Shown here: piece by piece, positions 15,877-23,985 of the stretch
Position numbering within the stretch: position 1 is the first letter of the stretch
Layout of the letters: every line of letters begins with the position of its first letter
Assembly: GCA_009379995.1 (NCBI GenBank)
Contig: WHSR01000050.1
Span: 1-40,124 of the forward strand
Origin: Streptosporangiales bacterium
GTDB lineage: Bacteria > Actinomycetota > Actinomycetes > Streptosporangiales > WHSR01
DNA: 40,124 nucleotides
Direction: 5' to 3'
The notes under the pieces: model-generated
What the model was told of the DNA's origin: nothing
The model's database searches: none
Seen by the model: the letters and a program-made list of their open reading frames with translations, nothing else
Made by a program: the position numbers and the translations under genes

Positions 15877-17282
15877 CCCGGCTGCTGGCCGGCGAGCCAG
15901 CGGTAGTGACAGCGGGTGCGACGGTGTTCGAGGAGGCGCTGGCGGCCCAGGCCGTGCGATACGAGCCCGTGGACTGGCGCCCACCCATCCCCGGATCGGA
16001 GAACGCGCTCGCCGCCGTCATGGCCGACCCGCGCCGGGAGGGCGCCAACGCGGCGGCGGTGGAGCGGCTGCTCACCTCCGGCCCGCGGCTCGTCGACGTG
16101 CTTTCGGCGAGGGACGCGTTGGGGATCGAGCCGGGCACCTTCTTTCACGCCGGCCCGCCGACGGGCTGGGAGCTGGCGTCCGGGCCGCTTCGCGGAGCCC
16201 TGATTGGGGCCGCCCTCTTCGAAGGACTCGCCGAGGCGCCCGACAAGGCCGAGGCGCTCTTCGCCCGGCCCGGCCGGATCGTCCTCGATTCCTGCCACCA
16301 TCACGGCGCGGTCGGGCCCATGGCTGGCGTGCTGAGCTCCTCCATGTGGACGTTCGTCGTGGAGGACGCGGAGCACGGCGGACGCTCGTACTGCTCGCTC
16401 AACGAGGGCCTGGGCCGGGTGCTCCGCTACGGAGCGTACGGCGCGGAGGTGATCGAACGGCTCCGGTGGATGTCAGCGGTGCTGGGCCCGGTCCTGCAGG
16501 CATCCGTGCGTCGCCACGGACCCGTCGACCTCAAAGCGATCATCGCCCAGGCGTTGCAGATGGGCGACGAGCTGCACAACCGCAACCGCGCCGCCACCTC
16601 GCTGCTGATCCGCGAGCTCGCGGCCGACCTCGTCGACTGCGGAGCGCCGACCGGGCAGGTCGCCGAGGTGCTTCGGTTCGTGGGCGGCAACGACCACTTC
16701 TTCCTCAACCTGTCGATGGCGGCCGCCAAGGTCGCTGCCGACGCGGCCCGGAACATCCCCGGCTCGACGATGGTCGTCGCCATCGCACGGAACGGCACGG
16801 ACTTCGGCGTCCAGGTATCCGGAGTGCCGGACCGCTGGTTCACGGCCCCCGCGGCCGTGCCGGACGGGCTGTACTTCGGCGGCTACAGCCCGGCCGACGC
16901 CAACCCGGACATCGGCGACTCGACGATCATGGAGACGTTCGGTGTCGGCGGGTTCGCCATGGCGGCAGCGCCGGCGATCGTGCGGTTCGTCGGCGGCGAG
17001 GTACCGGAGGCTCTCGCGGCGACACAGGCGATGTACGAGATCACCCTCGCCGAGAACCCGGCCTTCCAGATCCCGATCCTCGACTTCCGCGGCACGCCAA
17101 CCGGCGTCGACGTGACCAAGATCGCTCGCACCGGCATCCTCCCGGCGATCAACACCGGCATCGCCGGCCGGGAAGCGGGAACCGGTCAGGTGGGCGCGGG
17201 CCTGGTGACTCCGCCTCCGGATGTCTTCGTCGCGGCCCTGGAGACCCTCGCTGCGGCCGTGCCGCCTCGGCAGGTAGCGTGA
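15873..17282 (+). CDS. allG: DUF1116 protein, AllG (YlbE)-like subunit of oxamate carbamoyltransferase
   Basis: This 469-residue DUF1116 protein is the third member of the AllFGH set. Conserved-looking stretches are VDWRPPIPG near the N-terminus, the SCHHHGAVGPMAGVLSSSMW block, GNDHFFLNLSMAAAK and NGTDFGVQVSG. The metal-ligand-like His cluster and the GN-DHFFLNL block are typical of the family. GTG 15873 overlaps the fdrA stop by 3 bases. It is the last gene of the tight unit; the next gene is 58 bases away with its own ribosome site. Catalysis as part of an oxamate/oxalurate carbamoyltransferase is inferred from the E. coli system. Confidence 0.83.
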   Translation: MTRLLAGEPAVVTAGATVFEEALAAQAVRYEPVDWRPPIPGSENALAAVMADPRREGANAAAVERLLTSGPRLVDVLSARDALGIEPGTFFHAGPPTGWELASGPLRGALIGAALFEGLAEAPDKAEALFARPGRIVLDSCHHHGAVGPMAGVLSSSMWTFVVEDAEHGGRSYCSLNEGLGRVLRYGAYGAEVIERLRWMSAVLGPVLQASVRRHGPVDLKAIIAQALQMGDELHNRNRAATSLLIRELAADLVDCGAPTGQVAEVLRFVGGNDHFFLNLSMAAAKVAADAARNIPGSTMVVAIARNGTDFGVQVSGVPDRWFTAPAAVPDGLYFGGYSPADANPDIGDSTIMETFGVGGFAMAAAPAIVRFVGGEVPEALAATQAMYEITLAENPAFQIPILDFRGTPTGVDVTKIARTGILPAINTGIAGREAGTGQVGAGLVTPPPDVFVAALETLAAAVPPRQVA

Positions 17283-17340
17283 TCGCCGCCGTTTGCGGGA
17301 TGGTGTCCCCGACCACGTAAGCCGACACCGGAGCGTGAGC

Positions 17341-18288
17341 ATGACCCCTTCGGCCACACCGCCGACGCAACCTGTCTCGCTGTCCGGCGCGCAACACGAG
17401 ATCGCCGCGGGCGACTACCGCGCGACGATCGTGGAGGTCGGCGCGGGGCTACGCGAGCTGTGGTACGGTGTGCGACCGCTGACCAGCAGTTACGACGCGG
17501 ACGAGGTCCCGCCGGGTGCCGACGGCCAGATCCTTATCCCCTGGCCGAACCGGGTGGACCACGGACGGTACGTCTTCGCCGGGGATTCCTACCAACTCGA
17601 CATCACCGAGCCCACCCGGGACAACGCGCTGCACGGGCTCGTTCGCTGGACCAACTGGCGGACAGCCCTGCACGAGCCGGACCGGGTACGGCTGACGTAC
17701 CAGCTGCACGGCGGGCCCGGTTACCCCTTCGTGCTCGACCTGGAGGTCGAATACGCCCTGGACGCGACCCGCGGACTGACCGTACGGATCAGTGCCACCA
17801 ACGTCGGGACCCGGCCGGCGCCCTACGGAAACGGGGCTCACCCCTACCTGACGGCCGGCACGCCGACGATCGACGACTGCGTCGCGACCATCCCGGCGGC
17901 GCGCTGGTTGCCGACGGATCACCGGTACATCCCCTCCACCAGCACCGAGCACGTGGACGGCACCCCGTACGACCTCCGGACCGGACGGCGGCTCGCCGGC
18001 CTGCGCCTGGACAGCGCCTTCACCGAGCTGGATCGCGACGGCCAGGGGCGCGCCTGGGCGAGCCTGGCCACCGCGGACGACGGCGACCAGGTGATGCTCT
18101 GGGCCGACGAAACCTATCCCTGGCTGCAGACGTACTGCGGAGACGAGTTGCCCGAGGACAGGCGGCGGACCGCCTTCGCGGTCGAGCCCATGTCCTGCCC
18201 GCCGAATGCGTTCGTGACCGGCGAAGACCTCGTGGTGGTCGCTCCCGGCGAAACAGTGACCGGAACCTGGGGCATAACGGCGGGCTGA
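17341..18288 (+). CDS. Aldose 1-epimerase family protein (GalM-like)
   Basis: This 315-residue beta-sandwich protein of the galactose mutarotase family interconverts alpha and beta anomers of an aldose. Seen: IPWPNRVDHGRYVFAG, NALHGLVRW (first catalytic His region), GNGAHPYL (second catalytic His) and the late acidic VEPMSCPPNAF motif with Glu before Pro-Met. Length is normal. ATG 17341 has GGAG seven bases upstream. It follows the DUF1116 gene by 58 bases on the same strand, so co-transcription is possible, but no link to nitrogen catabolism is evident. Confidence 0.88.
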   Translation: MTPSATPPTQPVSLSGAQHEIAAGDYRATIVEVGAGLRELWYGVRPLTSSYDADEVPPGADGQILIPWPNRVDHGRYVFAGDSYQLDITEPTRDNALHGLVRWTNWRTALHEPDRVRLTYQLHGGPGYPFVLDLEVEYALDATRGLTVRISATNVGTRPAPYGNGAHPYLTAGTPTIDDCVATIPAARWLPTDHRYIPSTSTEHVDGTPYDLRTGRRLAGLRLDSAFTELDRDGQGRAWASLATADDGDQVMLWADETYPWLQTYCGDELPEDRRRTAFAVEPMSCPPNAFVTGEDLVVVAPGETVTGTWGITAG

Positions 18289-18295
18289 CGCCCAT

Positions 18296-19258
18296 TCATC
18301 GGTCTCCGAGGCGGCGCAGGAACGAGCCGGCGGAGACGACGCCGGCGCCTCCGGCGCGGGCGCGGGCGGCCAGGGTGGAGTCGGAAGTGACCACCCGCAG
18401 GCTCCCGGGGTCGCGGTCGGTCTCGACCATGCGGACGATCTCGTCGTCGGCGGCGTCTCTGCCGCGGCGGGGCGCGAAGCGCACCTGGACCGAGGCGTCC
18501 GCGAGGTCGGCGGGAGGGCGGCCGTCGAAGACGACTGTCAACGGCTCACCGGAGGAGTCCTGATGGCGCTCCAGGCGGTGAACGAGCCGGCGTACGGCGG
18601 CGTCGCGGTCGCGCCACCAGCCGTCCGGGCGGGTGCCGATGACGTTCATCCCGTCGACGAGCCAGCGGATGGCCGACCGATCCTCCGACCGCGCCGCCGA
18701 CCAAACGGTCTCCCGCAGCTCCCGAAGGATGTCGACGAGATCAGCCAGCTGGTACCGGGCCTGGGCGCCGCTGGGGTTGGGCAGCAGCCACAGATGCGCC
18801 CCGCAGATCGTCTCCGGCTGTGGCCCGATCCGGGCGTGCCGGCGCCCGAAGGCCGTGCGGTACGCGTGCATCCCGAGAACGGCGACGGCCGCGGGACCGT
18901 AATCGCGGACCTTGTCCTCGAGGCGCCCGACACCCCGCTGGAGTTCCGCGGCGGAAAGGTCGGCGGCTCCGGCGGTGGCCCGGTCGACCAGGTTGGTGAT
19001 GCCCAGCCCCCTCGCCGGCAACGCGGTGTCCTCGAACGGCGAAAGCAGACGCTCGGTGAAGCCGGCCTCGTGCAGAGCCTTCCAGAAACGGTTGCCGGGA
19101 CGCGCGAAGTGATGCCCGACGGCTGCCGAGTAGAGGCCGGGATTGATGCCGCAGAACAGCACCCGCAGACCCGGGGCGATCACGTCCGGGACCGTCCTGC
19201 CCTCGGCCGCGGCAAGGTCCTTTTCCGTCGGGCGCCACGAATCTGAGCCGGCGTGCAC
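18296..19258 (-). CDS. Fusion of a Mug-type DNA glycosylase and a NYN (YacP-like) nuclease domain
   Basis: This 320-residue protein has two domains in one uninterrupted frame. Residues about 15-195 form a mismatch-specific (G:U/T) DNA glycosylase of the Mug/TDG family, with FCGINPG, where Asn is the catalytic position, and the second motif PNPSGAQAR. Residues about 205-320 form a NYN/PIN-like domain of the YacP type, opening WLVDGMNVIGTRPDGWW and continuing with VVFDGRP, RDAADDEIV and VVTSDSTLAARA, which supply the expected acidic metal ligands. Both halves are usually separate proteins. GTG 19258 is proposed from the start of homology; upstream frame extends to 19378 into the divergent permease. 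It might join base removal to nucleic-acid cleavage (inference). Confidence 0.8.
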   Translation of the reverse strand: MHAGSDSWRPTEKDLAAAEGRTVPDVIAPGLRVLFCGINPGLYSAAVGHHFARPGNRFWKALHEAGFTERLLSPFEDTALPARGLGITNLVDRATAGAADLSAAELQRGVGRLEDKVRDYGPAAVAVLGMHAYRTAFGRRHARIGPQPETICGAHLWLLPNPSGAQARYQLADLVDILRELRETVWSAARSEDRSAIRWLVDGMNVIGTRPDGWWRDRDAAVRRLVHRLERHQDSSGEPLTVVFDGRPPADLADASVQVRFAPRRGRDAADDEIVRMVETDRDPGSLRVVTSDSTLAARARAGGAGVVSAGSFLRRLGDR

Positions 19259-19296
19259 GAGTCGTAACCCTATCCGGATGGTCCACAATACGGTCC

Positions 19297-20671
19297 GTGA
19301 CAAGCGATACGAACAGTGAGCGGCAGATGCTTCGGGTCCTCGGCCGTCGCGACGTGCTCGCGGTGGCGTTCGGGGCAATGATCGGGTTCGGCTGGGTGGT
19401 GCTGACCGGCGAGTGGCTCACCGAGGCCGGCAGCCTGGGCGCGGTCGTCGCCTTCGCCATCGGCGGCGTACTGGTGCTGTTCGTCGGCCTCACCTACGCG
19501 GAGCTGGCGGCGGCGCTGCCGAGGGTCGGGGGCGAGCACGAGTACGCCCTGCGGGCTCTCGGTGCCCGCGCCTCCTTCGTCGCGTCGTGGGCGATAGCAC
19601 TCGGTTACGTCTCCGTGGTGGCCTTCGAGGCCGTCGCGCTCCCGACGACGCTGGAGTATCTGCTCCCGGACTACCAGGTGGGTCGGCTGTGGTCGGTGGC
19701 CGGTTGGGAGGTCCACGCGAGCTGGGCGGCCGTCGGCATCGTCGGCGGGATCGTCATCACGGCACTGAACTACGTCGGCATCAAGCCGTCGTCGGTCTTC
19801 CAGGGCCGTGCTGTTCCTCCTCGCCATAGGAGCACTTCTCGTGGTCGGCGTCGGCGTCGGCGGAAGTACGGCGAACTTCACCCCGCTGTTCTCCGGGGGT
19901 GTGACCGGCGTGCTCACGGTCCTCCTCATGACGCCGTTCCTTTTCGTGGGGTTCGACGTCATCCCGCAGTCGGCGGAGGAGATCAAGGTCCCTTACCGGC
20001 AGATCGGCATGCTGCTCGTGGTCTCCGTGCTGATGGCGGCCGGCTGGTACATCTTGATCATTCTCGGCGTCTCGTCCGGTCTCAGCGCCTCGGCCGTCTC
20101 CGACTCCGAGCTGCCCACTGCCGACGCCATGGCCGCGCTGTTCGGCAGCGGCGTGTTCGCGCAGATCCTCGTGCTTGGCGGGGTGGCCGGCATCCTCACC
20201 AGCTGGAATGGCTTCATGATCGGGGGCAGTCGCATTCTCTTCGCGATGGCGTCGTCCGGGATGCTGCCGGCCCCGCTGGCTCGGTTGCATCCCCGGTACC
20301 GGACGCCGAGCAACGCGATCCTTCTGGTGGGCGGGCTGTCGCTCGTCGCTCCGCTGTTCGGGCGGGAGGCGCTGGTGTGGCTCGTCGACGCGGGCGGGCT
20401 CAACATCGTGGTCGCGTACCTGCTGACCGCCCTGTCCTACCTGGTGCTGCGGCGCAGGGAACCGGAACTCGAACGGCCGTTCCGCGCCGGGCGGGGTCCT
20501 GTCATCGGCGTGGTCGCCGTGGTCCTCAGCCTCGGCTTCGCCGTCCAGTACCTGCCCGGCATGCCGGCCGGACTGGTCTGGCCGTACGAGTGGGTGATCG
20601 TGCTGGCGTGGTGGGTCGTCGGGGTCGTCTTCCTGCTCCGGCTCTCCCCGACCAGGGTCAGCGGGCGATGA
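19297..20671 (+). pseudogene. APC-family amino acid permease, frameshifted
   Basis: Two reading frames encode consecutive parts of one APC-superfamily permease. From GTG 19297 the first frame gives about 170 residues with TM1 (VLAVAFGAMIGFGWVVLTGEW), TM2 and TM3, ending sensibly at NYVGIKPSSVFQ. It then turns into basic nonsense near 19801-19807. The next frame picks up at 19808 with VLFLLAIGALLVVG and runs through eight or so further membrane segments to TGA 20669-20671. Other APC permeases have a continuous FQ...AVLFLLAIG at this point. A net one-base shift, with possible loss of several bases, explains it. Either the gene is dead or the assembly has an indel. Confidence 0.8.
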
Positions 20672-20715
20672 GGGCCGAGCCCCCGAGCATGGGATGGAGC
20701 GGCTGCGGCTGTGCC

Positions 20716-21114
20716 TTAGGCGCTGTCTGGCTTGGCCAGGATGGCATCGCAGGGCGGGTCCGAGGCGACGAGACGCTGATCCGTCGTGAGCAGCGGGCAG
20801 CGGCGCTCCTCGGCGAGCGCGGCGTAGAGGCCATCGAGCACTCGTATCTGTTGCTGTAGTTCAAGGGCTCGACGCAGGTGCACGGAACTGGGAGTGACAT
20901 GTTCCTGCTCAAGGGCCGTGGCCTCGTCGAGGGCAGCCCGCGCAGCTGCCGCAGTGATCGCGTCAGCTCGCACGAGCCGTGCCAGCGCGGACAGCACCTC
21001 GGCCAGCTGATGTGCGGGCGCCACGATCGGCTGGTCGAGGTGGGCGAGCACCCGCTCCTTGGCAGGCTGGTCAATAACGACGTCGATCAATGCCGACGCA
21101 TCGAGGACGATCAC
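20716..21114 (-). CDS. vapC: PIN-domain toxin (VapC family)
   Basis: This 132-residue PIN-domain ribonuclease is the likely toxin of a toxin-antitoxin pair. The first acidic ligand is in MIVLDASALIDVV (Asp5). A conserved Glu lies in LAEVLSAL, and the C-terminal acidic pair is in VLDGLYAALAEERRCPLLTTDQRL. The GTG 21114 start overlaps the antitoxin stop (GTGA), the usual arrangement for such pairs. The gene converges on the frameshifted permease with 44 bases between stops. RNA target unknown. Confidence 0.85.
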   Translation of the reverse strand: MIVLDASALIDVVIDQPAKERVLAHLDQPIVAPAHQLAEVLSALARLVRADAITAAAARAALDEATALEQEHVTPSSVHLRRALELQQQIRVLDGLYAALAEERRCPLLTTDQRLVASDPPCDAILAKPDSA

Positions 21115-21332
21115 GTGCCGAACTCGGTACGGACTTCGTCCAGCAGCGCCGACGTGTCGACCCTGCTGTGGACCCTTGGCTCACGGGAACGCACACGCGC
21201 AATCCACTCGGCGTTGACCCGATGACGAACCGCCTCCTCGAGCGCCTGCTGCGTGACTGCGGACACCGGAATGTCGTGCTTCCGGACCGCGTCGTAAAGC
21301 GGATCGGGGAGATAGATGCTCACCTTTGGCAT
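21111..21332 (-). CDS. vapB: Ribbon-helix-helix antitoxin (VapB/CopG type)
   Basis: This 73-residue protein begins MPKVSIYLPDPLYDAVRKH, a ribbon-helix-helix DNA-binding strand and first helix, followed by SAVTQQALEEAVRHR. The C-terminal part (ARVRSREPRVHSRVDTSALLDEVRTEFG) would wrap the PIN toxin. ATG 21332 was chosen because the RHH strand begins there. Two TACCCCCA direct repeats 11 bases apart overlap and follow its start (on the plus strand), a likely self-binding site. Confidence 0.82.
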   Translation of the reverse strand: MPKVSIYLPDPLYDAVRKHDIPVSAVTQQALEEAVRHRVNAEWIARVRSREPRVHSRVDTSALLDEVRTEFGT

Positions 21333-21350
21333 ACCCCCAGTGTACCCCCA
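21332..21350. promoter_or_regulatory. Direct repeat TACCCCCA, 11-bp period, at the vapB start
   Basis: TACCCCCA occurs at 21332-21339 and 21343-21350. RHH repressors commonly bind direct repeats spaced by about one helical turn, so this is a candidate autoregulatory operator. Read on the minus strand, the repeats supply GGGGGTA just before the ATG and may also serve as the ribosome site. Confidence 0.45.
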
Positions 21351-21361
21351 CACGGGTTGGG

Positions 21362-22132
21362 TCACGCCGCTGCGCGGCGCATGGTACGGGTTCCGACGAC
21401 GAGGCCGACGACCGCCATCGCGAACGCTGCCATGGCTCCGTACAACACCGCGGACCCGCCGAAATCTCCGGCGAACAGGGCTCGCTCCCCTTCGACGACA
21501 TAGGTCAACGGGTTGACCTGGCCGACCGCGCGCATCCAGGCGGGCCCCATATCCAGGGGAAGCAGCATCCCGGAGAGGATCAGCAGCGGGAAGAGCAGCG
21601 TCTGCGTCGCCCCGTAGAACAGCCACTCCCGGTCTTTCGAGACGATCGCGAGGGCGTAGGAGAGGGCACCCAGTCCGACACCGAGCGTCGCGAGGAGGAA
21701 CATCCCGACCAGGGCGCCGAGCGGGTAGAACCGGAAGCCGAACGGCATCACGAGCGCGATGATCAGCAGCGCCTGCACGAGCAGCGGCGCGATCTCCTTC
21801 AGCGCCCGGCCGATCAGCATGGCCGACCTGCTCAACGGGGTGACCAGCATCCGCTCGTGCGAGCCGGTCTGCGCCTCGATCAGCAGGTTGTATCCCGACA
21901 TCGACGTGCTGGACAGGCCGAGCATGACCAGGATTCCCGGGACGAACCACTGCCACGGCGTCCCGTCTCCGACTCCCTCCAGCCCGGGCATATCGGAAAG
22001 CAGTGGACCGAACAGGCCGAGGAAGACCAACGGCTGGATCAGGCTGAAGGCTAGGGAAAACGGGTCCCGCAGGGCCGGGCGCAGCTCCCTGGCCAGGACG
22101 ATTCCGGTGTCGCCGACGACCTTCATGGACAC
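21362..22132 (-). CDS. ABC-2 type exporter permease (DrrB-like)
   Basis: This 256-residue membrane protein of the ABC-2 family has six predicted hydrophobic segments, beginning near PFSLAFSLIQPLVFLGLFGPLL. The ABC-2 signature region lies around LIEAQTGSHERMLVTPLSRSAMLIGRALKE, and LLILSGMLLPLDMGPAWMRAVGQVNPLTYVVEGERAL is near the C-terminus. It would pair with the ATPase encoded 49 bases upstream to export a drug, lipid or antibiotic. The GTG 22132 start has GAGGAG at a spacing of seven; ATG 22126 is an alternative. Together with the PadR gene upstream this resembles DrrAB-type efflux units. Confidence 0.88.
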   Translation of the reverse strand: MSMKVVGDTGIVLARELRPALRDPFSLAFSLIQPLVFLGLFGPLLSDMPGLEGVGDGTPWQWFVPGILVMLGLSSTSMSGYNLLIEAQTGSHERMLVTPLSRSAMLIGRALKEIAPLLVQALLIIALVMPFGFRFYPLGALVGMFLLATLGVGLGALSYALAIVSKDREWLFYGATQTLLFPLLILSGMLLPLDMGPAWMRAVGQVNPLTYVVEGERALFAGDFGGSAVLYGAMAAFAMAVVGLVVGTRTMRRAAA

Positions 22133-22181
22133 GTGAGGACTCCTCGATCACGGCGTGGACGGGGTTGTTCGGGGCAGCCGG

Positions 22182-23144
22182 CTATTCGACGCTGTCGCTT
22201 TCGCGGAGGCTGCGTCCGGTGAGGGCGAGGAAGACGTCGTCGAGGGTGGGCCGCCGCAGGTCTGCGGTCAGTGCCTTGATACCGGCGGCCTCCAGGGCGC
22301 GGAGGAACTCCGGCAGCACCTCGTCGCCGCGGGCCACGCGCAACCTGATCGTCGTGCCCTCGACGCCGGTCTCATGCGACGCCGTCATCCGGTCTGCGAC
22401 CTCGGCGGCCTGTCTGGCCTCCGCTTCCTCGCCGAGCGTTACCGTGACCAGGTCACCGGCCAGGTTGGCCTTGAGCTGCTGAGCCGTGCCGTCTGCGATC
22501 AACGTGCCATGGTCGATCACCATGACCCGCTCGGTCATGGTGTCGGCCTCCTCCAGATAGTGCGTAGTCAGAAAGATCGTGGTGCCGTGCTCCTTACGCA
22601 GCCGCAGAATGTGCTCCCAGAGGTTGGCGCGGTTCTGCGGGTCCAGCCCGGCGGACGGCTCGTCGAGGAACAGCAAACGCGGGCGGTGGACCAGACCGAT
22701 CGCGATGTCCAGCCGGCGGCGCTGGCCGCCGGACAAGGTGCTCACCGTCCGCTTCGCCAGGGGTTCCAGGTCCAGCGAGGCAAGGAGCCCATCGGCCCGT
22801 ACCCGTGACTGCGCCCGGCTCAACCCGTAGCAGCGCCCCTGGCTCACCAGCTCGTCCCGGACGCGTTGGGTGTGGCCCGCACCGTTGCCCTGGCCGATAT
22901 GGCCGATCCGGCGGCGTACCTCCGCCGGATCGGCCAGCACGTCGCAGCCGGCGACGGTAGCCGTTCCGGACGTCGGGCGGAGCAGCGTCGTCAGCATGCG
23001 CAGGGTCGTCGACTTGCCAGCGCCGTTGGGGCCGAGAAAGGCGACCAGCTCGCCCTCCTCGACATCGAGGTCGATGCCGCGTACCGCCTCGACGGTCTCC
23101 CCCTTGACCCGGAAGTGTCGGGTCAGCCCCCGGATGTGGATCAT
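22182..23144 (-). CDS. ABC transporter ATP-binding protein (DrrA-like)
   Basis: This 320-residue ATPase of the daunorubicin-resistance DrrA subfamily has Walker A GPNGAGKST near residue 39, signature LSGGQRRRLDIA, Walker B RLLFLDEPSAGLD and the H-loop TTHYLEEAD. The C-terminal extension of about 90 residues, ending LRRPTLDDVFLALTGR, is typical of DrrA. ATG 23144. Two candidate PadR sites lie 73-136 bases upstream, between this gene and padR. Substrate unknown. Confidence 0.92.
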   Translation of the reverse strand: MIHIRGLTRHFRVKGETVEAVRGIDLDVEEGELVAFLGPNGAGKSTTLRMLTTLLRPTSGTATVAGCDVLADPAEVRRRIGHIGQGNGAGHTQRVRDELVSQGRCYGLSRAQSRVRADGLLASLDLEPLAKRTVSTLSGGQRRRLDIAIGLVHRPRLLFLDEPSAGLDPQNRANLWEHILRLRKEHGTTIFLTTHYLEEADTMTERVMVIDHGTLIADGTAQQLKANLAGDLVTVTLGEEAEARQAAEVADRMTASHETGVEGTTIRLRVARGDEVLPEFLRALEAAGIKALTADLRRPTLDDVFLALTGRSLRESDSVE

Positions 23145-23216
23145 CCTGGTTCACCGACTTCCGGCTGATATCCGCTCGGGACCCTCATCTCCTCACACCC
23201 CTCTCGACCAAGCGGT

Positions 23217-23279
23217 ACTCAAATTTGAGTGTCAGCCAGCGAGACTAGCGGAACCGGAAGGAGGTACACAAGTTTGAGT
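23217..23279 (-). promoter_or_regulatory. Two PadR-like operators upstream of the ABC exporter genes
   Basis: Box 1 is the perfect 14-bp palindrome ACTCAAATTTGAGT (23217-23230). Box 2 is ACACAAGTTTGAGT (23266-23279), 12 of 14 matches. Their centres are 49 bases apart. Read in opposite directions both keep the half site TACTCAAA. They lie just after the padR stop and before the ATPase gene. No copy was seen upstream of padR itself. Confidence 0.6.
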
Positions 23280-23318
23280 AATCTGGGCCATCTTACGGCC
23301 ACACGGCGGCCGTGCGAC

Positions 23319-23951
23319 CTAGCGACAGTTCGGCCACCTCGGCCCCGGAGTGCTCCTCGGGGCCGGACCACGCTCGGGCCTGACCAGGCTGCCCGGAGCG
23401 CCGAACGCGCGACCGTCCTCGTCGGCCATGACGTACGCGCCGGTTTCCAGCCGCTCGATCAGGCCGCGCGTCCATTCGACGGCGGCGTCGGCGGTGTGTA
23501 CCCGCAGATCGAACAGCTCCCGCAGGTGGGCATGTCCGCCCCGGTCGTGGGCCTGCGCGTCGACGTCGTCGCGGTCGGCCTCCAGCGCGGTGAGGCGCTC
23601 CTTGAGCAGCGCGAACGCCTCGGCCCGCGGCAGCGCGGGCAGCAGCGCCAGGCCGGCGGCCAGCATGTCCGGGCGGCCCGGGCGCCTGAGCGCGTCGCGG
23701 AGCAGCCGGAGAAATTCCGCCTCTCCCGCCTCGGTCATCTTGTAGTCGACGCGTCCTGGCCAGTCGGCGATCTCCGTGGCGTGCAGCAGCCCTTCCTTGG
23801 CCATCTGCCGCAGCGCGTGGTACAGCGAGCCCCACTTGACGTTGGCCCACGCCTCCGGCCCCCACGACACTAGCTCGGCCTGGACCAGGTAGCCGTGCGC
23901 CCGCCCGTGCCCCCGCACCACGCCGAGGACCAGCAGCCGCGTCGCCGACAT
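23319..23951 (-). CDS. PadR-family transcriptional regulator
   Basis: This 210-residue regulator has the PadR winged-helix domain at residues 1 to about 80 (LLVLGVVRGHGRAHGYLVQAEL, WGSLYHALRQMAKEGLL, DYKMTEAGEAEFLRLL). A helical C-terminal dimerisation domain of the Vir_act_alpha_C type follows. PadR proteins often repress adjacent drug exporters and release DNA on binding the drug. ATG 23951. The exporter genes follow on the same strand after a 174-base gap with two palindromic boxes, so local repression is likely. The last 20 residues are Arg/Pro-rich and may not be structured. Confidence 0.87.
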   Translation of the reverse strand: MSATRLLVLGVVRGHGRAHGYLVQAELVSWGPEAWANVKWGSLYHALRQMAKEGLLHATEIADWPGRVDYKMTEAGEAEFLRLLRDALRRPGRPDMLAAGLALLPALPRAEAFALLKERLTALEADRDDVDAQAHDRGGHAHLRELFDLRVHTADAAVEWTRGLIERLETGAYVMADEDGRAFGAPGSLVRPERGPAPRSTPGPRWPNCR

Positions 23952-23985
23952 CGTCTCCCTATCCCAGCTGTCGTCGTGCTCGTCT

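Noticed and set aside
19808..20671. Separate short permease starting at GTG 19808
   Set aside because: The segment begins in the middle of an APC fold directly after the first three helices in the other frame, so one frameshifted gene explains both better.
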